64,000 nt of DNA from Leptolyngbyaceae cyanobacterium C42_A2020_001 (GTDB taxonomy: Bacteria; Cyanobacteriota; Cyanobacteriia; Leptolyngbyales; Leptolyngbyaceae), in contig JACYLN010000061.1 in NCBI GenBank assembly GCA_015272515.1, forward strand, positions 1 to 64,000. The letters are read 5' to 3'. The position numbers were made by a program, and so were the translations under genes. Below, in pieces: positions 45,036-54,354 of this stretch (position 1 is its first letter; each line of letters opens with the position of its first letter). Under the pieces are notes generated by a model that ran no database searches, was not told where the DNA came from, and was given only the letters and a program-made list of their open reading frames with translations.

Positions 45036-46697
45036 ATGCCCCTATCTCGCCTAGTCACTCTCATCATCGGTATCATCGTCATTCTGGGACTGATGATCTG
45101 GTTGATTGAGTCGTTGCAGCGGTTGTTTTGGCAGGTGGGATACTATCCGTTGCTATCCCAATTACTGATTTTTGTGATCATTGCGCTGATTGGGACGCTA
45201 GTTGCATCGCTGGTGTATTACCTGTTCATCTTGCCGCGCCGCAACCAACGTAAAAAACGGAAAGCACCCAAAATTCCGGCCGCCAAAGCCGAAGCCGCTG
45301 GTGAGAATATCAAAGCCGTTCGCAAGCAGGTTTCCCAAATTCAAGATGAGGTGGCGAAGCGAGAATTACTGTTGCGATCGCGCGAAATTGAGCAAAACCT
45401 GACTCGTGGCGAATTGCGAGTAGTGGTGTTTGGCACTGGGTCGGCTGGCAAAACCTCGATTGTGAATGCGCTGATTGGTCGCATGGTGGGGAAAGTGGGG
45501 GCACCGATGGGCACAACGGAAGTGGGGCAAACCTATTCCCTGCCATTGCAAGGCATTAATCGGGAAATTTTGGTCACCGACACACCCGGAATTTTAGAAG
45601 CAGGAGTTGCCGGAACCGAGCGCGAACAACTAGCCCGCAAACTGGCGACAGAAGCCGATTTATTGCTGTTTGTGCTGGATAATGACCTGCGCCAATCGGA
45701 ATATGAACCCCTGGTGGGACTGGCGCAAATTGGCAAGCGATCGCTGATCTTGCTCAACAAAGCCGATTTGTATCTGGAAGCCGATCAGGAAGCAATTCTT
45801 GCCCGTCTGCGCGAACGGGTTCGGGGAATTGTGCCGCCCGCTGATGTCATTGCTATTTCTGCTAATCCCCAACCTGTGCGGCTCGAAGATGGTTCCACGC
45901 TTAAACCCGATCCCGAAATCATGCCGCTGATTCGCCGCATGGTCGCCATTCTTCGGGCAGAAGGCGAAGACTTACTGGCAGACAACATTTTGCTACAATC
46001 TCAGCGATTAGCCGACAAAGCGCGCGAGTTGATTGATGGTCAGCGTCGCCGTCAGGCAGACAAAATTGTCGATCGCTTCCAGTGGATCGGGGCAGGCGTA
46101 ATTGCGGCAACTCCCCTGCCCGTCGTCGATATGCTGGCGACTGCTGCCGTTAATGCCCAAATGGTGGTGGAAATTGGCAAAGTCTACGGTTGCGACATCA
46201 ACATGGAGCGAGGTCGGGAACTCGCGCTCTCGCTGGGTAAAACTCTCGCCGGATTGGGCATCGTCAAAGGCGCTATCACCCTGGTTACCACAGCGCTGCA
46301 ACTCAGCATTGGCGGCATTGTTGTGGGTCGTGCCATTCAAGCTGTAACTGCCGCTTACCTGACTCGGATTGCAGGCAAAAGCTTTATTGAATACTTTCGT
46401 CATGACCAGGATTGGGGCGATGGTGGCATTACCGAGGTCGTGCAGCGGCAGTTTCAACTCAACAAGAAGGATGAATTCGTCAAATCCTTTGTGCAGGAAG
46501 CGATTACCCGCGTCGTAAAGCCTTTGCACCTGGATGATTTGGTAACTCAGGAAGAGGAAGAACTGGAGGAAGAACTAGTCGAACTGCCGCTTCTGGAACT
46601 TGTAAACGAAGATAACCTGGAGCGAGTAGAGCTTCGGGCAGAACTCGATGATGATTGGGAACCTCGCCAACTCAGGTCTGACGATTGGGAAGAGTAG
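45036..46697 (+). CDS. Membrane-anchored GTPase with DUF697 domain
   Basis: 553 residues. Two membrane segments lie near the N-terminus (about 5-25 and 39-63), then a basic, coiled-coil-like linker. The GTPase domain has G1 GTGSAGKTS (about 137-145), G3 DTPG and G4 NKAD. A DUF697 domain (about 330-460) with hydrophobic helices follows, then an acidic C-terminal tail rich in Glu, Asp and Leu. Related cyanobacterial proteins are annotated as YcjF/Era-like, with unknown roles. Confidence 0.87.
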   Translation: MPLSRLVTLIIGIIVILGLMIWLIESLQRLFWQVGYYPLLSQLLIFVIIALIGTLVASLVYYLFILPRRNQRKKRKAPKIPAAKAEAAGENIKAVRKQVSQIQDEVAKRELLLRSREIEQNLTRGELRVVVFGTGSAGKTSIVNALIGRMVGKVGAPMGTTEVGQTYSLPLQGINREILVTDTPGILEAGVAGTEREQLARKLATEADLLLFVLDNDLRQSEYEPLVGLAQIGKRSLILLNKADLYLEADQEAILARLRERVRGIVPPADVIAISANPQPVRLEDGSTLKPDPEIMPLIRRMVAILRAEGEDLLADNILLQSQRLADKARELIDGQRRRQADKIVDRFQWIGAGVIAATPLPVVDMLATAAVNAQMVVEIGKVYGCDINMERGRELALSLGKTLAGLGIVKGAITLVTTALQLSIGGIVVGRAIQAVTAAYLTRIAGKSFIEYFRHDQDWGDGGITEVVQRQFQLNKKDEFVKSFVQEAITRVVKPLHLDDLVTQEEEELEEELVELPLLELVNEDNLERVELRAELDDDWEPRQLRSDDWEE

Positions 46698-46783
46698 CGA
46701 TCGCGGGTCAATTACAATAAGCATCATTCCTGGCAGTCGCTATCCCATGCACCCATCGAGTTATTGAATCCGAGGTCAGCTCC

Positions 46784-47413
46784 ATGTTGCTAGAGTCTCC
46801 CCCCAAACCAATTGGTGAAAAGCGGATTACCTTTCGCGGTCTAGATTGGCAGGCGTTTAAGCAAATCCAGCAAATCTTGACTGAGCGCACCCGTGCCCGC
46901 TTCATCTACGACAATGGAGTGTTAGAAATCACCCTGCCTCTCGAAGCCCATGAGCGCTTTGCACGGCTAATCGAACTATTTGTCCGTGTTTTGGTTGTGG
47001 AGTTGGGCATGAAAATGAAAACGATGGGATCAACCACCCTCGATCGCGAAGATTTGCTCAAAAGCGCCGAACCTGACAACGGCTACTACATCCAAAATTA
47101 CGCGCTGGTTGCTGATCACGAAATCGACTTAGAGCACGACCCCGCTCCAGATCTCGTGGTAGAAGTGGATATCACAAACACAGACATCAACAAAAATCGG
47201 CTTTATGCCAGCCTGGGCGTACCAGAGTTTTGGCGGTTTAATGGGCGAGAATGGAAAATTTTATGCCTGGTCGATGGTGCCTATGTTGAACGCGATCGCT
47301 CTCCCACCTTTCCTCTCGTTGAAAAGTCCGCTCTCTACCAATTCCTGGAAACCGCATTATTAGACGAAGTCACTGCCGAAATCAACTTCCGCCAATGGAT
47401 AAGACAGCGATAA
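46784..47413 (+). CDS. Uma2 family putative endonuclease
   Basis: 209 residues. The PD-(D/E)xK-like fold of the Uma2 (DUF820) family is seen in EPDNGYYIQNY, PAPDLVVEVDITNTD and RLYASLGVPEFW. These proteins are very numerous in cyanobacteria and most have no proven activity. It is a single gene with no toxin-antitoxin partner next to it. Confidence 0.88.
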   Translation: MLLESPPKPIGEKRITFRGLDWQAFKQIQQILTERTRARFIYDNGVLEITLPLEAHERFARLIELFVRVLVVELGMKMKTMGSTTLDREDLLKSAEPDNGYYIQNYALVADHEIDLEHDPAPDLVVEVDITNTDINKNRLYASLGVPEFWRFNGREWKILCLVDGAYVERDRSPTFPLVEKSALYQFLETALLDEVTAEINFRQWIRQR

Positions 47414-47508
47414 TTCCCTGACGCAATCGGGTGCAGCCTTCCGTTAGAGCGAAGCACAACAAACAGCCTGCTTCTATCCTCAACCCGTATCACTTGAGCT
47501 ATTAGCTT

Positions 47509-47643
47509 TTAACCAAGCAAACCCATTGGAGCCGGAGCCATCATGCCGCGAAAATCCAGGATTTGCACCAGAAGCAGGTAGGCAACACTCAGCCCGATCG
47601 CAATCACACCCGTCACAATCGCAATGATTTTAGAACGATCCAT
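47509..47643 (-). CDS. Small 44-residue single-span membrane protein
   Basis: The frame from ATG (47641-47643) to TAA (47509-47511) encodes 44 residues. GGGAGA lies 6 nt before the ATG. A single membrane span (IIAIVTGVIAIGLSVAYLLLV) is preceded by DRSK and followed by QILDFRGMMAPAPMGLLG. The charge pattern is N-terminal basic. It resembles small conserved cyanobacterial membrane proteins, but I cannot name it. It is divergent from the ABC ATPase gene. Confidence 0.7.
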   Translation of the reverse strand: MDRSKIIAIVTGVIAIGLSVAYLLLVQILDFRGMMAPAPMGLLG

Positions 47644-47713
47644 ATTTTCTCCCTAGAATCTGGCACACTATACCCATCTCTTACACCCTACACTCGATAC
47701 TTCGTCTCTCACA

Positions 47714-48694
47714 ATGGATTCCGCGATTGTTCCTGCCACTGAAACTCCCCCAATTAGTCGCCCAACCGCGATCGAAACCTATGAGTTGAGTAAAAACTAT
47801 CGAACGGGTTTCTGGTTAACGCAAAAAGTGGCATCCCTCAAAGGCTGCACTCTGCAAGTGTTTCAGGGCGAAACGTTTGGTTTGTTGGGCCCCAATGGTG
47901 CAGGCAAAACTACCCTGTTGAAAATGCTATTGGGCATTACCCGTGCCACCAGCGGACGTGCCTTAGTGTTAGGAAAACCTACGGGCGATCGCACTGTCAA
48001 ACAACGCATTGGCTACTTGCCCGAAAACCCCTACTTCTACGACTACCTCACAGGCTGGGAGATTCTAAGTTTTACGGCAGGTTTGTTTGGCATTCCGCGC
48101 TTCGTTCAGCAAAAGCGCATCCCCGAATTGCTCGATATGGTAGGGTTGGCGCAAACTGCTGCCAAACGCAAACAATTGCGCCAGTACTCCAAAGGTATGT
48201 TGCAACGAGTGGGCCTGGCGCAAGCGTTGATTAATGATCCAGAATTGGTGTTTCTGGACGAACCCATGTCTGGACTTGACCCCCTGGGACGTTATCAAAT
48301 TCGGGAAATCATCCTGTCCTTAAAGCAACAGGGTAAAACCATTTTCTTCAATAGCCACATTTTGGCGGATGTGGAGATGATTTGCGATCGCGTAGCCATT
48401 TTGGGGCAGGGTGAGTTGCTTTGCATTGGTTCCCTGCAAGAGCTTTTGGGAACATCCGATGCCTACCGCGCAAAGGTGAAGGGTGGCAATCCTGATGTGT
48501 TGAAAAATCGGTTGGCGAACCTGGAATTCAAAGATAACTACTGGCAGGGGAACGTGCTCGGTTCCACACAGGATTTTCTTGCCAGCCTTAACATCATGGG
48601 TGCTCAGCTCATCGAGATGCATCTTGCCCGCCCCACGCTGGAAGAATTTTTTGTGTTGCAATTGCAAGCAAAGGGAATTCGTTACAGCGCTTAG
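47714..48694 (+). CDS. ABC transporter ATP-binding protein without a linked permease
   Basis: 326 residues. Walker A GPNGAGKTTLLKM, signature YSKGMLQRVGLAQ, Walker B LVFLDEPMSGLD and the switch His in NSHIL are all intact. The C-terminal part (about 235-326) is the extension seen in ABC-2 type ATPases such as those of antibiotic or Nos-type exporters. No permease follows: the 264 bp after it are non-coding and the next gene is a fasciclin protein. Its membrane partner must be encoded elsewhere. Confidence 0.9.
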   Translation: MDSAIVPATETPPISRPTAIETYELSKNYRTGFWLTQKVASLKGCTLQVFQGETFGLLGPNGAGKTTLLKMLLGITRATSGRALVLGKPTGDRTVKQRIGYLPENPYFYDYLTGWEILSFTAGLFGIPRFVQQKRIPELLDMVGLAQTAAKRKQLRQYSKGMLQRVGLAQALINDPELVFLDEPMSGLDPLGRYQIREIILSLKQQGKTIFFNSHILADVEMICDRVAILGQGELLCIGSLQELLGTSDAYRAKVKGGNPDVLKNRLANLEFKDNYWQGNVLGSTQDFLASLNIMGAQLIEMHLARPTLEEFFVLQLQAKGIRYSA

Positions 48695-48958
48695 GACAAT
48701 GAATAATTCAAACTGGAAAAGCCTATTGAAATGCAGTTTGAATGTGTAACTTTTCATGATTTCTTCAATGCTAGCTACAAAAATTAACCTCCCTCACATT
48801 GTTCGGCGTGAGGCGTGAAATAGCGGTGGACATTGAACTTAAGCGATCGCCCCCAGTCCTAAGTCTCACGCTTAGACTAATACCTCCCTCTTCTGGCAGA
48901 TGAGTTTCCTAATGGCAAGCTTGACCATTGAGAATGCTGGATTGGGCACCGATTTAAA

Positions 48959-49399
48959 ATGGCAAATTTAATTGAAACAATAAATCAAACCGGAAAATTC
49001 AATACGTTAGTTCAAGCAATCAAGGCTGCATCCATCCAAGAGATTTTGCAAGGTTCTGGACCAATCACCGTCTTAGCTCCCACCGACCAAGCTTTTTCTA
49101 AATTGCCTGCCGATCTACTTCATGCGCTGATGACTGATCAAACTGCGCTCAAGCGAGTGTTGATGTATCACCTTTTGTTTGCGGATGCGCGGCTAGAAGA
49201 TTTGAGAGAGATTACGGAAGCCCCCACTGCCGAAGGCTCAATCGTTGCAGTGGAACATACCGATGGCAGAGTCAAGGTGAACGATGCCACCGTGCTTGAG
49301 AGCGACCTGCTGACCGACAATGGCGTGATTCATGTGATTGATCGGGTTTTGATGCCATCCCTGGTTGAAGCCGAACTGGAGCGGAGTGTTTCAGCCTGA
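48959..49399 (+). CDS. Fasciclin (FAS1) domain protein
   Basis: 146 residues, a single FAS1 domain. TVLAPTDQAFSKLP (conserved H1 block) and GVIHVIDRVLMP (H2 block) are clear. There is no signal peptide from this start; the upstream sequence contains no in-frame addition that supplies one. FAS1 domains act in adhesion; in cyanobacteria many such proteins respond to light or stress. Confidence 0.9.
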   Translation: MANLIETINQTGKFNTLVQAIKAASIQEILQGSGPITVLAPTDQAFSKLPADLLHALMTDQTALKRVLMYHLLFADARLEDLREITEAPTAEGSIVAVEHTDGRVKVNDATVLESDLLTDNGVIHVIDRVLMPSLVEAELERSVSA

Positions 49400-49467
49400 T
49401 GCCGTTGCTTTTTGCGATCGCCTCTCGTTAGGCTACTGATGGAAGCACTGATTGGAGAGCGATCGCA

Positions 49468-49839
49468 ATGACGGAAGCCAGAAATGTATTAGGCGGAACC
49501 CTAGAAACCTGCTGCACCTCGCCCATGACTGGGTTTTATCGAGATGGGGTGTGTAACACGGGTGCCGGCGACTTGGGTGCCCATGTGGTGTGTGCCCAGG
49601 TTACGCAGGAATTTTTGGACTACACCAAAGCACAGGGCAACGATTTGAGTACTCCCGCTCCCGTATTTAACTTTCCTGGACTCAAACCCGGCGATCGCTG
49701 GTGTTTGTGTGCTTCCCGTTGGAAAGAAGCTTTCGACGATGGCATCGCCCCACCTGTTGTCTTAGAAGCTACCCACGCCTCCGCCCTGGAGTACGTCTCC
49801 CTCGATGACCTGAAACAACACGCGCTTAAGGTTGCGTAG
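49468..49839 (+). CDS. DUF2237 family protein
   Basis: 123 residues. The family signature is ARNVLGGTLETCCTSPMTGFYRDG, seen as NVLGGTLETCC and TGFYRDGVCNTG, followed by GDRWCLCASRW. Six Cys are present, four in two pairs, which suggests metal or redox chemistry. No function is established. It is convergent with ttcA across a repeat element. Confidence 0.9.
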   Translation: MTEARNVLGGTLETCCTSPMTGFYRDGVCNTGAGDLGAHVVCAQVTQEFLDYTKAQGNDLSTPAPVFNFPGLKPGDRWCLCASRWKEAFDDGIAPPVVLEATHASALEYVSLDDLKQHALKVA

Positions 49840-49854
49840 GGGTGGAGAGGTAGA

Positions 49855-50030
49855 AGTTAAAGGGTGAGGGAGTTAGGGGTGGGTGAGTGGGTGAAATTTT
49901 ATCCACCGTTCGGCTGAGGCTCATGACCAATGTCTCGACAGAACCGCTCACACCAAAGCCCACTTACTCGTCTACTCACCCACCCATTCCCCATTCCCAA
50001 TTACCGTTCCCCCTTTCCCTCTCCCAAACT
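49855..50030. repeat. Long G-rich/C-rich inverted element at the ttcA 3' end
   Basis: GGGTGGGTGAGT (49877-49888) pairs exactly with ACTCACCCACCC (49974-49985). The C-rich part continues to about 50030 and so encodes the last residues of TtcA (SLGEGKGER) and its stop codon. It is of the same class as 8714-8872 and 12122-12236. Confidence 0.65.
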
Positions 50031-50807
50031 CCCAAAATCAAACAGCGATCGATCTGCCAAATGGGAAGGAACCACAGTTTGCAGGCTGGTAAAAATACTT
50101 TCCAGTCGTCCCGGTTGCTCCTGCTCCCAAGTTTGCAGCATTCGTTTTATCTGAACCCGCTGCAAGTTTTCTTGAGAGCCACAGAGGTTACAGGGAATGA
50201 TTGGGAATTGCCGCAGTTGGGCGTACTGTTGAATCAGCGATTCGGGGCAGTAGGCAAGGGGACGAATGACAACGTGTTGACCATCATCACTCAAAAGTTT
50301 GGGCGGCATAGCTTTCAACTGTCCGGTGTGAAACAGGTTGAGAAATAAGGTTTCCAGAATGTCATCCCGGTGGTGACCCAGGGCAATTTTGGTGGCACCT
50401 TCCTCACTGGCAACTCGGTACAAAATGCCGCGCCGCAAGCGAGAACAGAGGCTACACAGGGTTCTGCCGGGGGGGATCAGGCGGGTCACCGTGCTGTAGG
50501 TGTCTGCTTCTACAATGCGGTAAGGTACACCGATGGATTCCAGGTAGGTTGGTAAAACATGGGCCGGAAAGCCAGGTTGCTTTTGATCCAGGTTTACGGC
50601 AAGCAGTTCAAACGGAATGGGAGCGCGGCTTTGCAGTTGCAGGAGCAGATCTAGCAGGGTGTAAGAGTCTTTGCCACCGGAGAGGCACACCATCACGCGA
50701 TCGCCCGCCTCGATCAGGGTGTAATCATGAATTGCCTTGCCTACCAGGCTCCGCAGTTGGGTTTGCAGCTTTGCCAGATTTGACCGAGGAGTTTGCGTGG
50801 CTGCCAT
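50001..50807 (-). CDS. ttcA: tRNA 2-thiocytidine(32) synthetase TtcA
   Basis: 268 residues. The PP-loop ATP site is [14 protein letters not shown]. Two CxxC pairs typical of the [4Fe-4S] TtcA group are in [12 protein letters not shown] and [14 protein letters not shown]. It thiolates C32 in certain tRNAs. The last residues are encoded by a dispersed repeat element. The start ATG at 50805-50807 diverges from the phosphoesterase gene 43 bp away. Confidence 0.92.
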   Translation of the reverse strand: MAATQTPRSNLAKLQTQLRSLVGKAIHDYTLIEAGDRVMVCLSGGKDSYTLLDLLLQLQSRAPIPFELLAVNLDQKQPGFPAHVLPTYLESIGVPYRIVEADTYSTVTRLIPPGRTLCSLCSRLRRGILYRVASEEGATKIALGHHRDDILETLFLNLFHTGQLKAMPPKLLSDDGQHVVIRPLAYCPESLIQQYAQLRQFPIIPCNLCGSQENLQRVQIKRMLQTWEQEQPGRLESIFTSLQTVVPSHLADRSLFDFGSLGEGKGER

Positions 50808-50849
50808 GCGATCGCTCTCTTGAAAATTCGCCCTCTATTGTATCCATCC

Positions 50850-51539
50850 ATGCACGCGATTACGGTTTTGGGAAACGATCTCCATCTATTGCCGCAAAAG
50901 GCAATCTATATTGAACAACTTAAGGCGTTGCTGGTTTCAGACGTTCATCTGGGTAAAGCTGAGACGTTTCAAGTGCAGGGAGTGCCAATCCCCAATGCCA
51001 TCAATCAGGAGATTCTGAATCGCTTGCAAACCCTGTGCGCTCAGTTTGAGCTAGATTACGTGTTTATTCTGGGTGATTTGTTTCACTCGAAGGCGGCGCT
51101 GGTAGATGAGGTGCTGAATGGCTGGTTCAAGTTTGTGCAGCATTTGAATGCGAGTGTGCAGTTGATTGTGGGCAACCACGATCGCCCACTGGTGCCAGTC
51201 CTAGAAAGCCTGTCGATTCAGTGCATTTTGGATGCCATCCAAATTAATAATCTCATCCTCAGTCACGAACCCACTCCCCAGCCAAACTGCCTTAACATCT
51301 GTGGGCACGTTCATCCCTGCGTCCGAATTAAAAGCAAACTCGATAATCTGCGGTTGCCCTGCTTCTATCTGGAAACCTCCCAGAATCTGCTGATTCTACC
51401 TTCGTTTGGAGCCTTTACCGGCAGTTATGAAGTAGCGATCGCAGGGGGAAACACAGCCTATATAGTGGCTGAAAATACGGTAATTGCCTGGAACGGCAAC
51501 GATTACCGCAACAAAACACCTTTCTGGAAAAGGATTTAG
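50850..51539 (+). CDS. Metallophosphoesterase of the PdeM type
   Basis: 229 residues from the ATG at 50850 (MHAITVLGNDLHLLPQKAIY), chosen because the longer frame from 50793 would overlap ttcA. Metal motifs are VSDVHLGK, ILGDLFHSK, IVGNHDR and GHVHP. PdeM-type enzymes are often encoded with DNA ligase and a helicase in damage-response clusters; here it stands alone. Confidence 0.87.
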   Translation: MHAITVLGNDLHLLPQKAIYIEQLKALLVSDVHLGKAETFQVQGVPIPNAINQEILNRLQTLCAQFELDYVFILGDLFHSKAALVDEVLNGWFKFVQHLNASVQLIVGNHDRPLVPVLESLSIQCILDAIQINNLILSHEPTPQPNCLNICGHVHPCVRIKSKLDNLRLPCFYLETSQNLLILPSFGAFTGSYEVAIAGGNTAYIVAENTVIAWNGNDYRNKTPFWKRI

Positions 51540-51560
51540 AACGGAGCCGGATATCCCCCG

Positions 51561-51588
51561 TTGAATATCCTGAAAATAACGTTATGGT
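51561..51588 (+). promoter_or_regulatory. Putative sigma-70 promoter of vipp1
   Basis: TTGAAT (51561-51566) and TATGGT (51583-51588) have 16-bp spacing. The leader would be about 95 nt. AGAAGGA lies about 9 nt before the ATG at 51689. Confidence 0.4.
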
Positions 51589-51688
51589 AGAGGCGGAAAC
51601 ATCAAACCGATGAACTTCATTGGGTCACCGCAGGCGAGGTTTTCCAGCCTGATTTCCTTTACACACAGTCTAGAGAAGGATAGCAGTC

Positions 51689-52468
51689 ATGGGATTGTTT
51701 GACCGTGTTAGCCGGGTCGTGCGTGCAAACTTAAACGATTTAGTCAGCAAAGCTGAAGACCCGGAAAAGATTCTGGAACAGACTATTCTGGATATGCAGG
51801 AAGACCTGGTGCAGATGCGTCAGGCAGTTGCCAGCGCGATCGCCAGTCAAAAACGCACACAGCAACAATATAGCCAGGCTCAGACCGAGTCCAACAACTG
51901 GCAGCAGCGCGCCCAACTCGCCCTGCAAAAAGGGGATGAAACCCTGGCACGGGAAGCCCTGGTGCGGAAAAAGACCCACAGCGAAACGGCAACATCCCTC
52001 AAAACTCAGCTTGATCAGCAGACCACAATGGTCGATACCCTGAAGCGAAATTTGATTGCTCTGGAAGGCAAAATTTCTGAGGCGAAAACCAAGAAAGATA
52101 TGCTCAAAGCCCGTGCTAGCGCGGCTAAAGCCAATGAGCAACTGCAAAATGTGGTAGGCAAGATGAGCACCAGCAGTGCCATGTCAGCCTTTGAGCGGAT
52201 GGAAGAAAAGGTGATGCAAATGGAAGCTCGCTCTCAGGCAGCGGCAGAACTGGCAGGCGCAGACCTGGAAAGTCAGTTTGCCCTGCTGGAATCGGGCAAT
52301 GATGTGGATGACGAATTGGCAGCCATGAAAGCCCAATTGTTGGGTGGCACTGCGGCGCAAGACCAGGCTCAGCTACCAGGAACCGCGCCAGCCCAACCTG
52401 CCGATAAACCAAAGGATGAAGTAGACGATGAGTTGGAAGCGTTGAAGACCAAACTAGATCAACTCTAA
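51689..52468 (+). CDS. vipp1: Membrane-remodelling protein Vipp1 (IM30)
   Basis: 259 residues. An N-terminal amphipathic helix (LFDRVSRVVRANLNDLVSKA) and the long coiled-coil PspA/IM30 core (about 25-220) are clear. After a Pro/Ala-rich linker the C-terminal helix DEVDDELEALKTKLDQL is present; this extra helix separates Vipp1 from PspA. It forms rings and filaments that build and repair thylakoid membranes. Confidence 0.95.
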   Translation: MGLFDRVSRVVRANLNDLVSKAEDPEKILEQTILDMQEDLVQMRQAVASAIASQKRTQQQYSQAQTESNNWQQRAQLALQKGDETLAREALVRKKTHSETATSLKTQLDQQTTMVDTLKRNLIALEGKISEAKTKKDMLKARASAAKANEQLQNVVGKMSTSSAMSAFERMEEKVMQMEARSQAAAELAGADLESQFALLESGNDVDDELAAMKAQLLGGTAAQDQAQLPGTAPAQPADKPKDEVDDELEALKTKLDQL

Positions 52469-52522
52469 GGGAAACGGCTGGAATTTTCGCCCTTCGCTAT
52501 CAATATCCTTGCTTTTCTCGAT

Positions 52523-52584
52523 ACCTCAGACGTTGGCTGTATTTGCTATTGCGCTGCAAAACGAGTCACAATGTCTGAGGTTTT
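52523..52584 (+). terminator. Terminator after vipp1
   Basis: ACCTCAGACGTTG (52523-52535) and CAATGTCTGAGGT (52569-52581) pair with one mismatch. The loop is 33 nt and TTTT (52581-52584) follows. Like the NTRC terminator it has a long stem and a large loop. Confidence 0.65.
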
Positions 52585-52614
52585 GCTTATTGAAAAAACA
52601 GTTTGGGAACGACT

Positions 52615-52938
52615 ATGAGCAGCGTCATGACAATTACCGATGCTGAGTTTAAGGATGAGGTTTTGCAGGCAACTCAGCCCGTGTTGGTTTATTTTTGGGC
52701 ACCCTGGTGTGGGCCCTGCCGTTTGATGGCTCCAATTATTGATGGCATTGCCGCCGCTTATGGCGATCGCTTAAAGGTGATCAAAATGGAAGTAGACCCC
52801 AATCCTGAATCGGTCAAAACCTACAAAGTGGAGGGGGTACCGGCATTTCGCCTATTTCAGCAGGGAGAAGTGGTGGAGTCGATGGAAGGAGCGGTTCCGA
52901 AACAAAAAGTGGAAGCGATGTTCAGTTCGCATCTTTAG
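52615..52938 (+). CDS. Thioredoxin
   Basis: 107 residues from ATG 52615, with GGGA about 7 nt upstream; a TTG at 52603 and ATG 52627 are alternatives. Active site WCGPC is in FWAPWCGPCRLMAPII, and the cis-Pro loop is GVPAFRLF. The rest is compact and typical of cyanobacterial thioredoxins. It follows vipp1 after a terminator-like hairpin, so it is probably transcribed on its own. Confidence 0.93.
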   Translation: MSSVMTITDAEFKDEVLQATQPVLVYFWAPWCGPCRLMAPIIDGIAAAYGDRLKVIKMEVDPNPESVKTYKVEGVPAFRLFQQGEVVESMEGAVPKQKVEAMFSSHL

Positions 52939-53038
52939 GGTTAGAGAGATTGAGGTATCGGGTCTGAGGAAGGAAGACCACAACTTCGGCTAAACTGGAA
53001 TCTCTAAACTGGCGGAATGCTGAGAGCCGAGGGGGGTA

Positions 53039-54262
53039 ATGATGGAATTTGCGAATCGATTAAAGCCGCTCCAGTCCAACGTCTTTGCAGATATGGATCA
53101 GGCGAAAGCGAAGGCAAAGCTGGCTGGGCGAGAGATCATCGACTTGTCGCTGGGATCATCTGATTTGCCGGCCCAGGCGCATGTGCTCGACGCGATCGCC
53201 CAATCCCTCCCAGACCCCAGCACCCACGGCTACTTGCTGTTTCACGGCACCAAAACGTTTCGCCAAGCAGCGGCGAACTGGTACACACACAAATTTGGCG
53301 TTGCCGTTGACCCAGAAACCGAAGTTCTACCCCTGATTGGTTCACAAGAAGGGACTGCCCATTTGCCGTTGGCGATCCTGAATCCAGGCGATTTTGCCCT
53401 GTTACAAGACCCCGGTTATCCATCCCATGCAGGTGGTGTTTACCTGGCAAGCGGGCAAGTCTACCCCATGCCACTGCTGGCAGAACACAACTTTTTGCCC
53501 GTCTTCGCTGACATTCCCGCTCCAGTGCTGGCGCAGGCAAAAATGATGGTCTTGAGCTATCCCCACAATCCCACCACGGCAACTGCTTCATTGACGTTCT
53601 TCCAGGAGGCTGTCGCCTTTTGCCAGCAGCACAACCTCGTGCTGGTACACGATTTTCCCTATGTGGATTTGGTGTTTACAGAAGAGTCTTCCTCCTCACC
53701 TGCTTTATCTTCACCGTCTACCCGACAAAACCTCGCTCCCTCCATCCTCCAGGCAGACCCAGAGAAGACGGTTTCCATCGAGTTTTTCACCATGTCCAAG
53801 TCCTATAACATGGGCGGATTCCGAGTAGGCTACGCGATCGGCAATCGGGACTTAATTCGAGCCTTGCGGCAGGTGAAAGCCGCCGTTGACTTTAACCAGT
53901 ATCGAGGCATTTTAAATGGGGCGATCGCAGCCTTGACGGGTCCACAAGACGGTGTGCGATCGGCAGTCGAGATTTTTCGGCAACGACGAGATGCATTCAT
54001 CAACGCACTGCACAAAATCGGCTGGCAAGTACCGATTCCAACCGCCACGATGTACATTTGGGCAAAACTTTCCGAACCCTGGACACAAGACTCTATAGGC
54101 TTTTGCACCCAGTTAGTAGAAGCGACAGGCGTTGCCGTATCTCCGGGGGCAGGCTTTGGCAAATCAGGCGAAGGCTATGTTCGCTTTGCGCTGGTGCATT
54201 CTCCCGAAATTCTGGAAACGGCAGTTGATCGCATTCATCAATTTCTCTCAAAGCCTGATTAA
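53039..54262 (+). CDS. Class I/II PLP aminotransferase (DapL-like)
   Basis: 407 residues. The PLP lysine lies in TMSKSYNMGGFRVGYAIG, and other fold-type I motifs are PHNPTTATA (PNNPTG-like), HDFPYVDLVF and YIWAKL. Overall it resembles the LL-diaminopimelate aminotransferase group, which makes LL-DAP for lysine and peptidoglycan. Cyanobacteria often have several members of this group, so the substrate is uncertain. There are two adjacent Met codons at the start. Confidence 0.85.
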   Translation: MMEFANRLKPLQSNVFADMDQAKAKAKLAGREIIDLSLGSSDLPAQAHVLDAIAQSLPDPSTHGYLLFHGTKTFRQAAANWYTHKFGVAVDPETEVLPLIGSQEGTAHLPLAILNPGDFALLQDPGYPSHAGGVYLASGQVYPMPLLAEHNFLPVFADIPAPVLAQAKMMVLSYPHNPTTATASLTFFQEAVAFCQQHNLVLVHDFPYVDLVFTEESSSSPALSSPSTRQNLAPSILQADPEKTVSIEFFTMSKSYNMGGFRVGYAIGNRDLIRALRQVKAAVDFNQYRGILNGAIAALTGPQDGVRSAVEIFRQRRDAFINALHKIGWQVPIPTATMYIWAKLSEPWTQDSIGFCTQLVEATGVAVSPGAGFGKSGEGYVRFALVHSPEILETAVDRIHQFLSKPD

Positions 54263-54325
54263 CCCGCCTCCATGTCTAAACCTGTAGCTTCTCCTAGAAA
54301 CAACTCCAGGACTCTCGCTAGACGG

Positions 54326-54354
54326 GGTTGATTCAGTAGATAACTGAATCAACC
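54326..54354. terminator. Perfect hairpin between convergent aminotransferase and GrpB-like genes
   Basis: GGTTGATTCAGT (54326-54337) and ACTGAATCAACC (54343-54354) form an exact 12-bp stem with a 5-nt loop. The right arm includes the TGA stop of the minus-strand gene (54349-54351). No T-run follows on either strand, so RNA protection rather than termination is possible. Confidence 0.55.
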
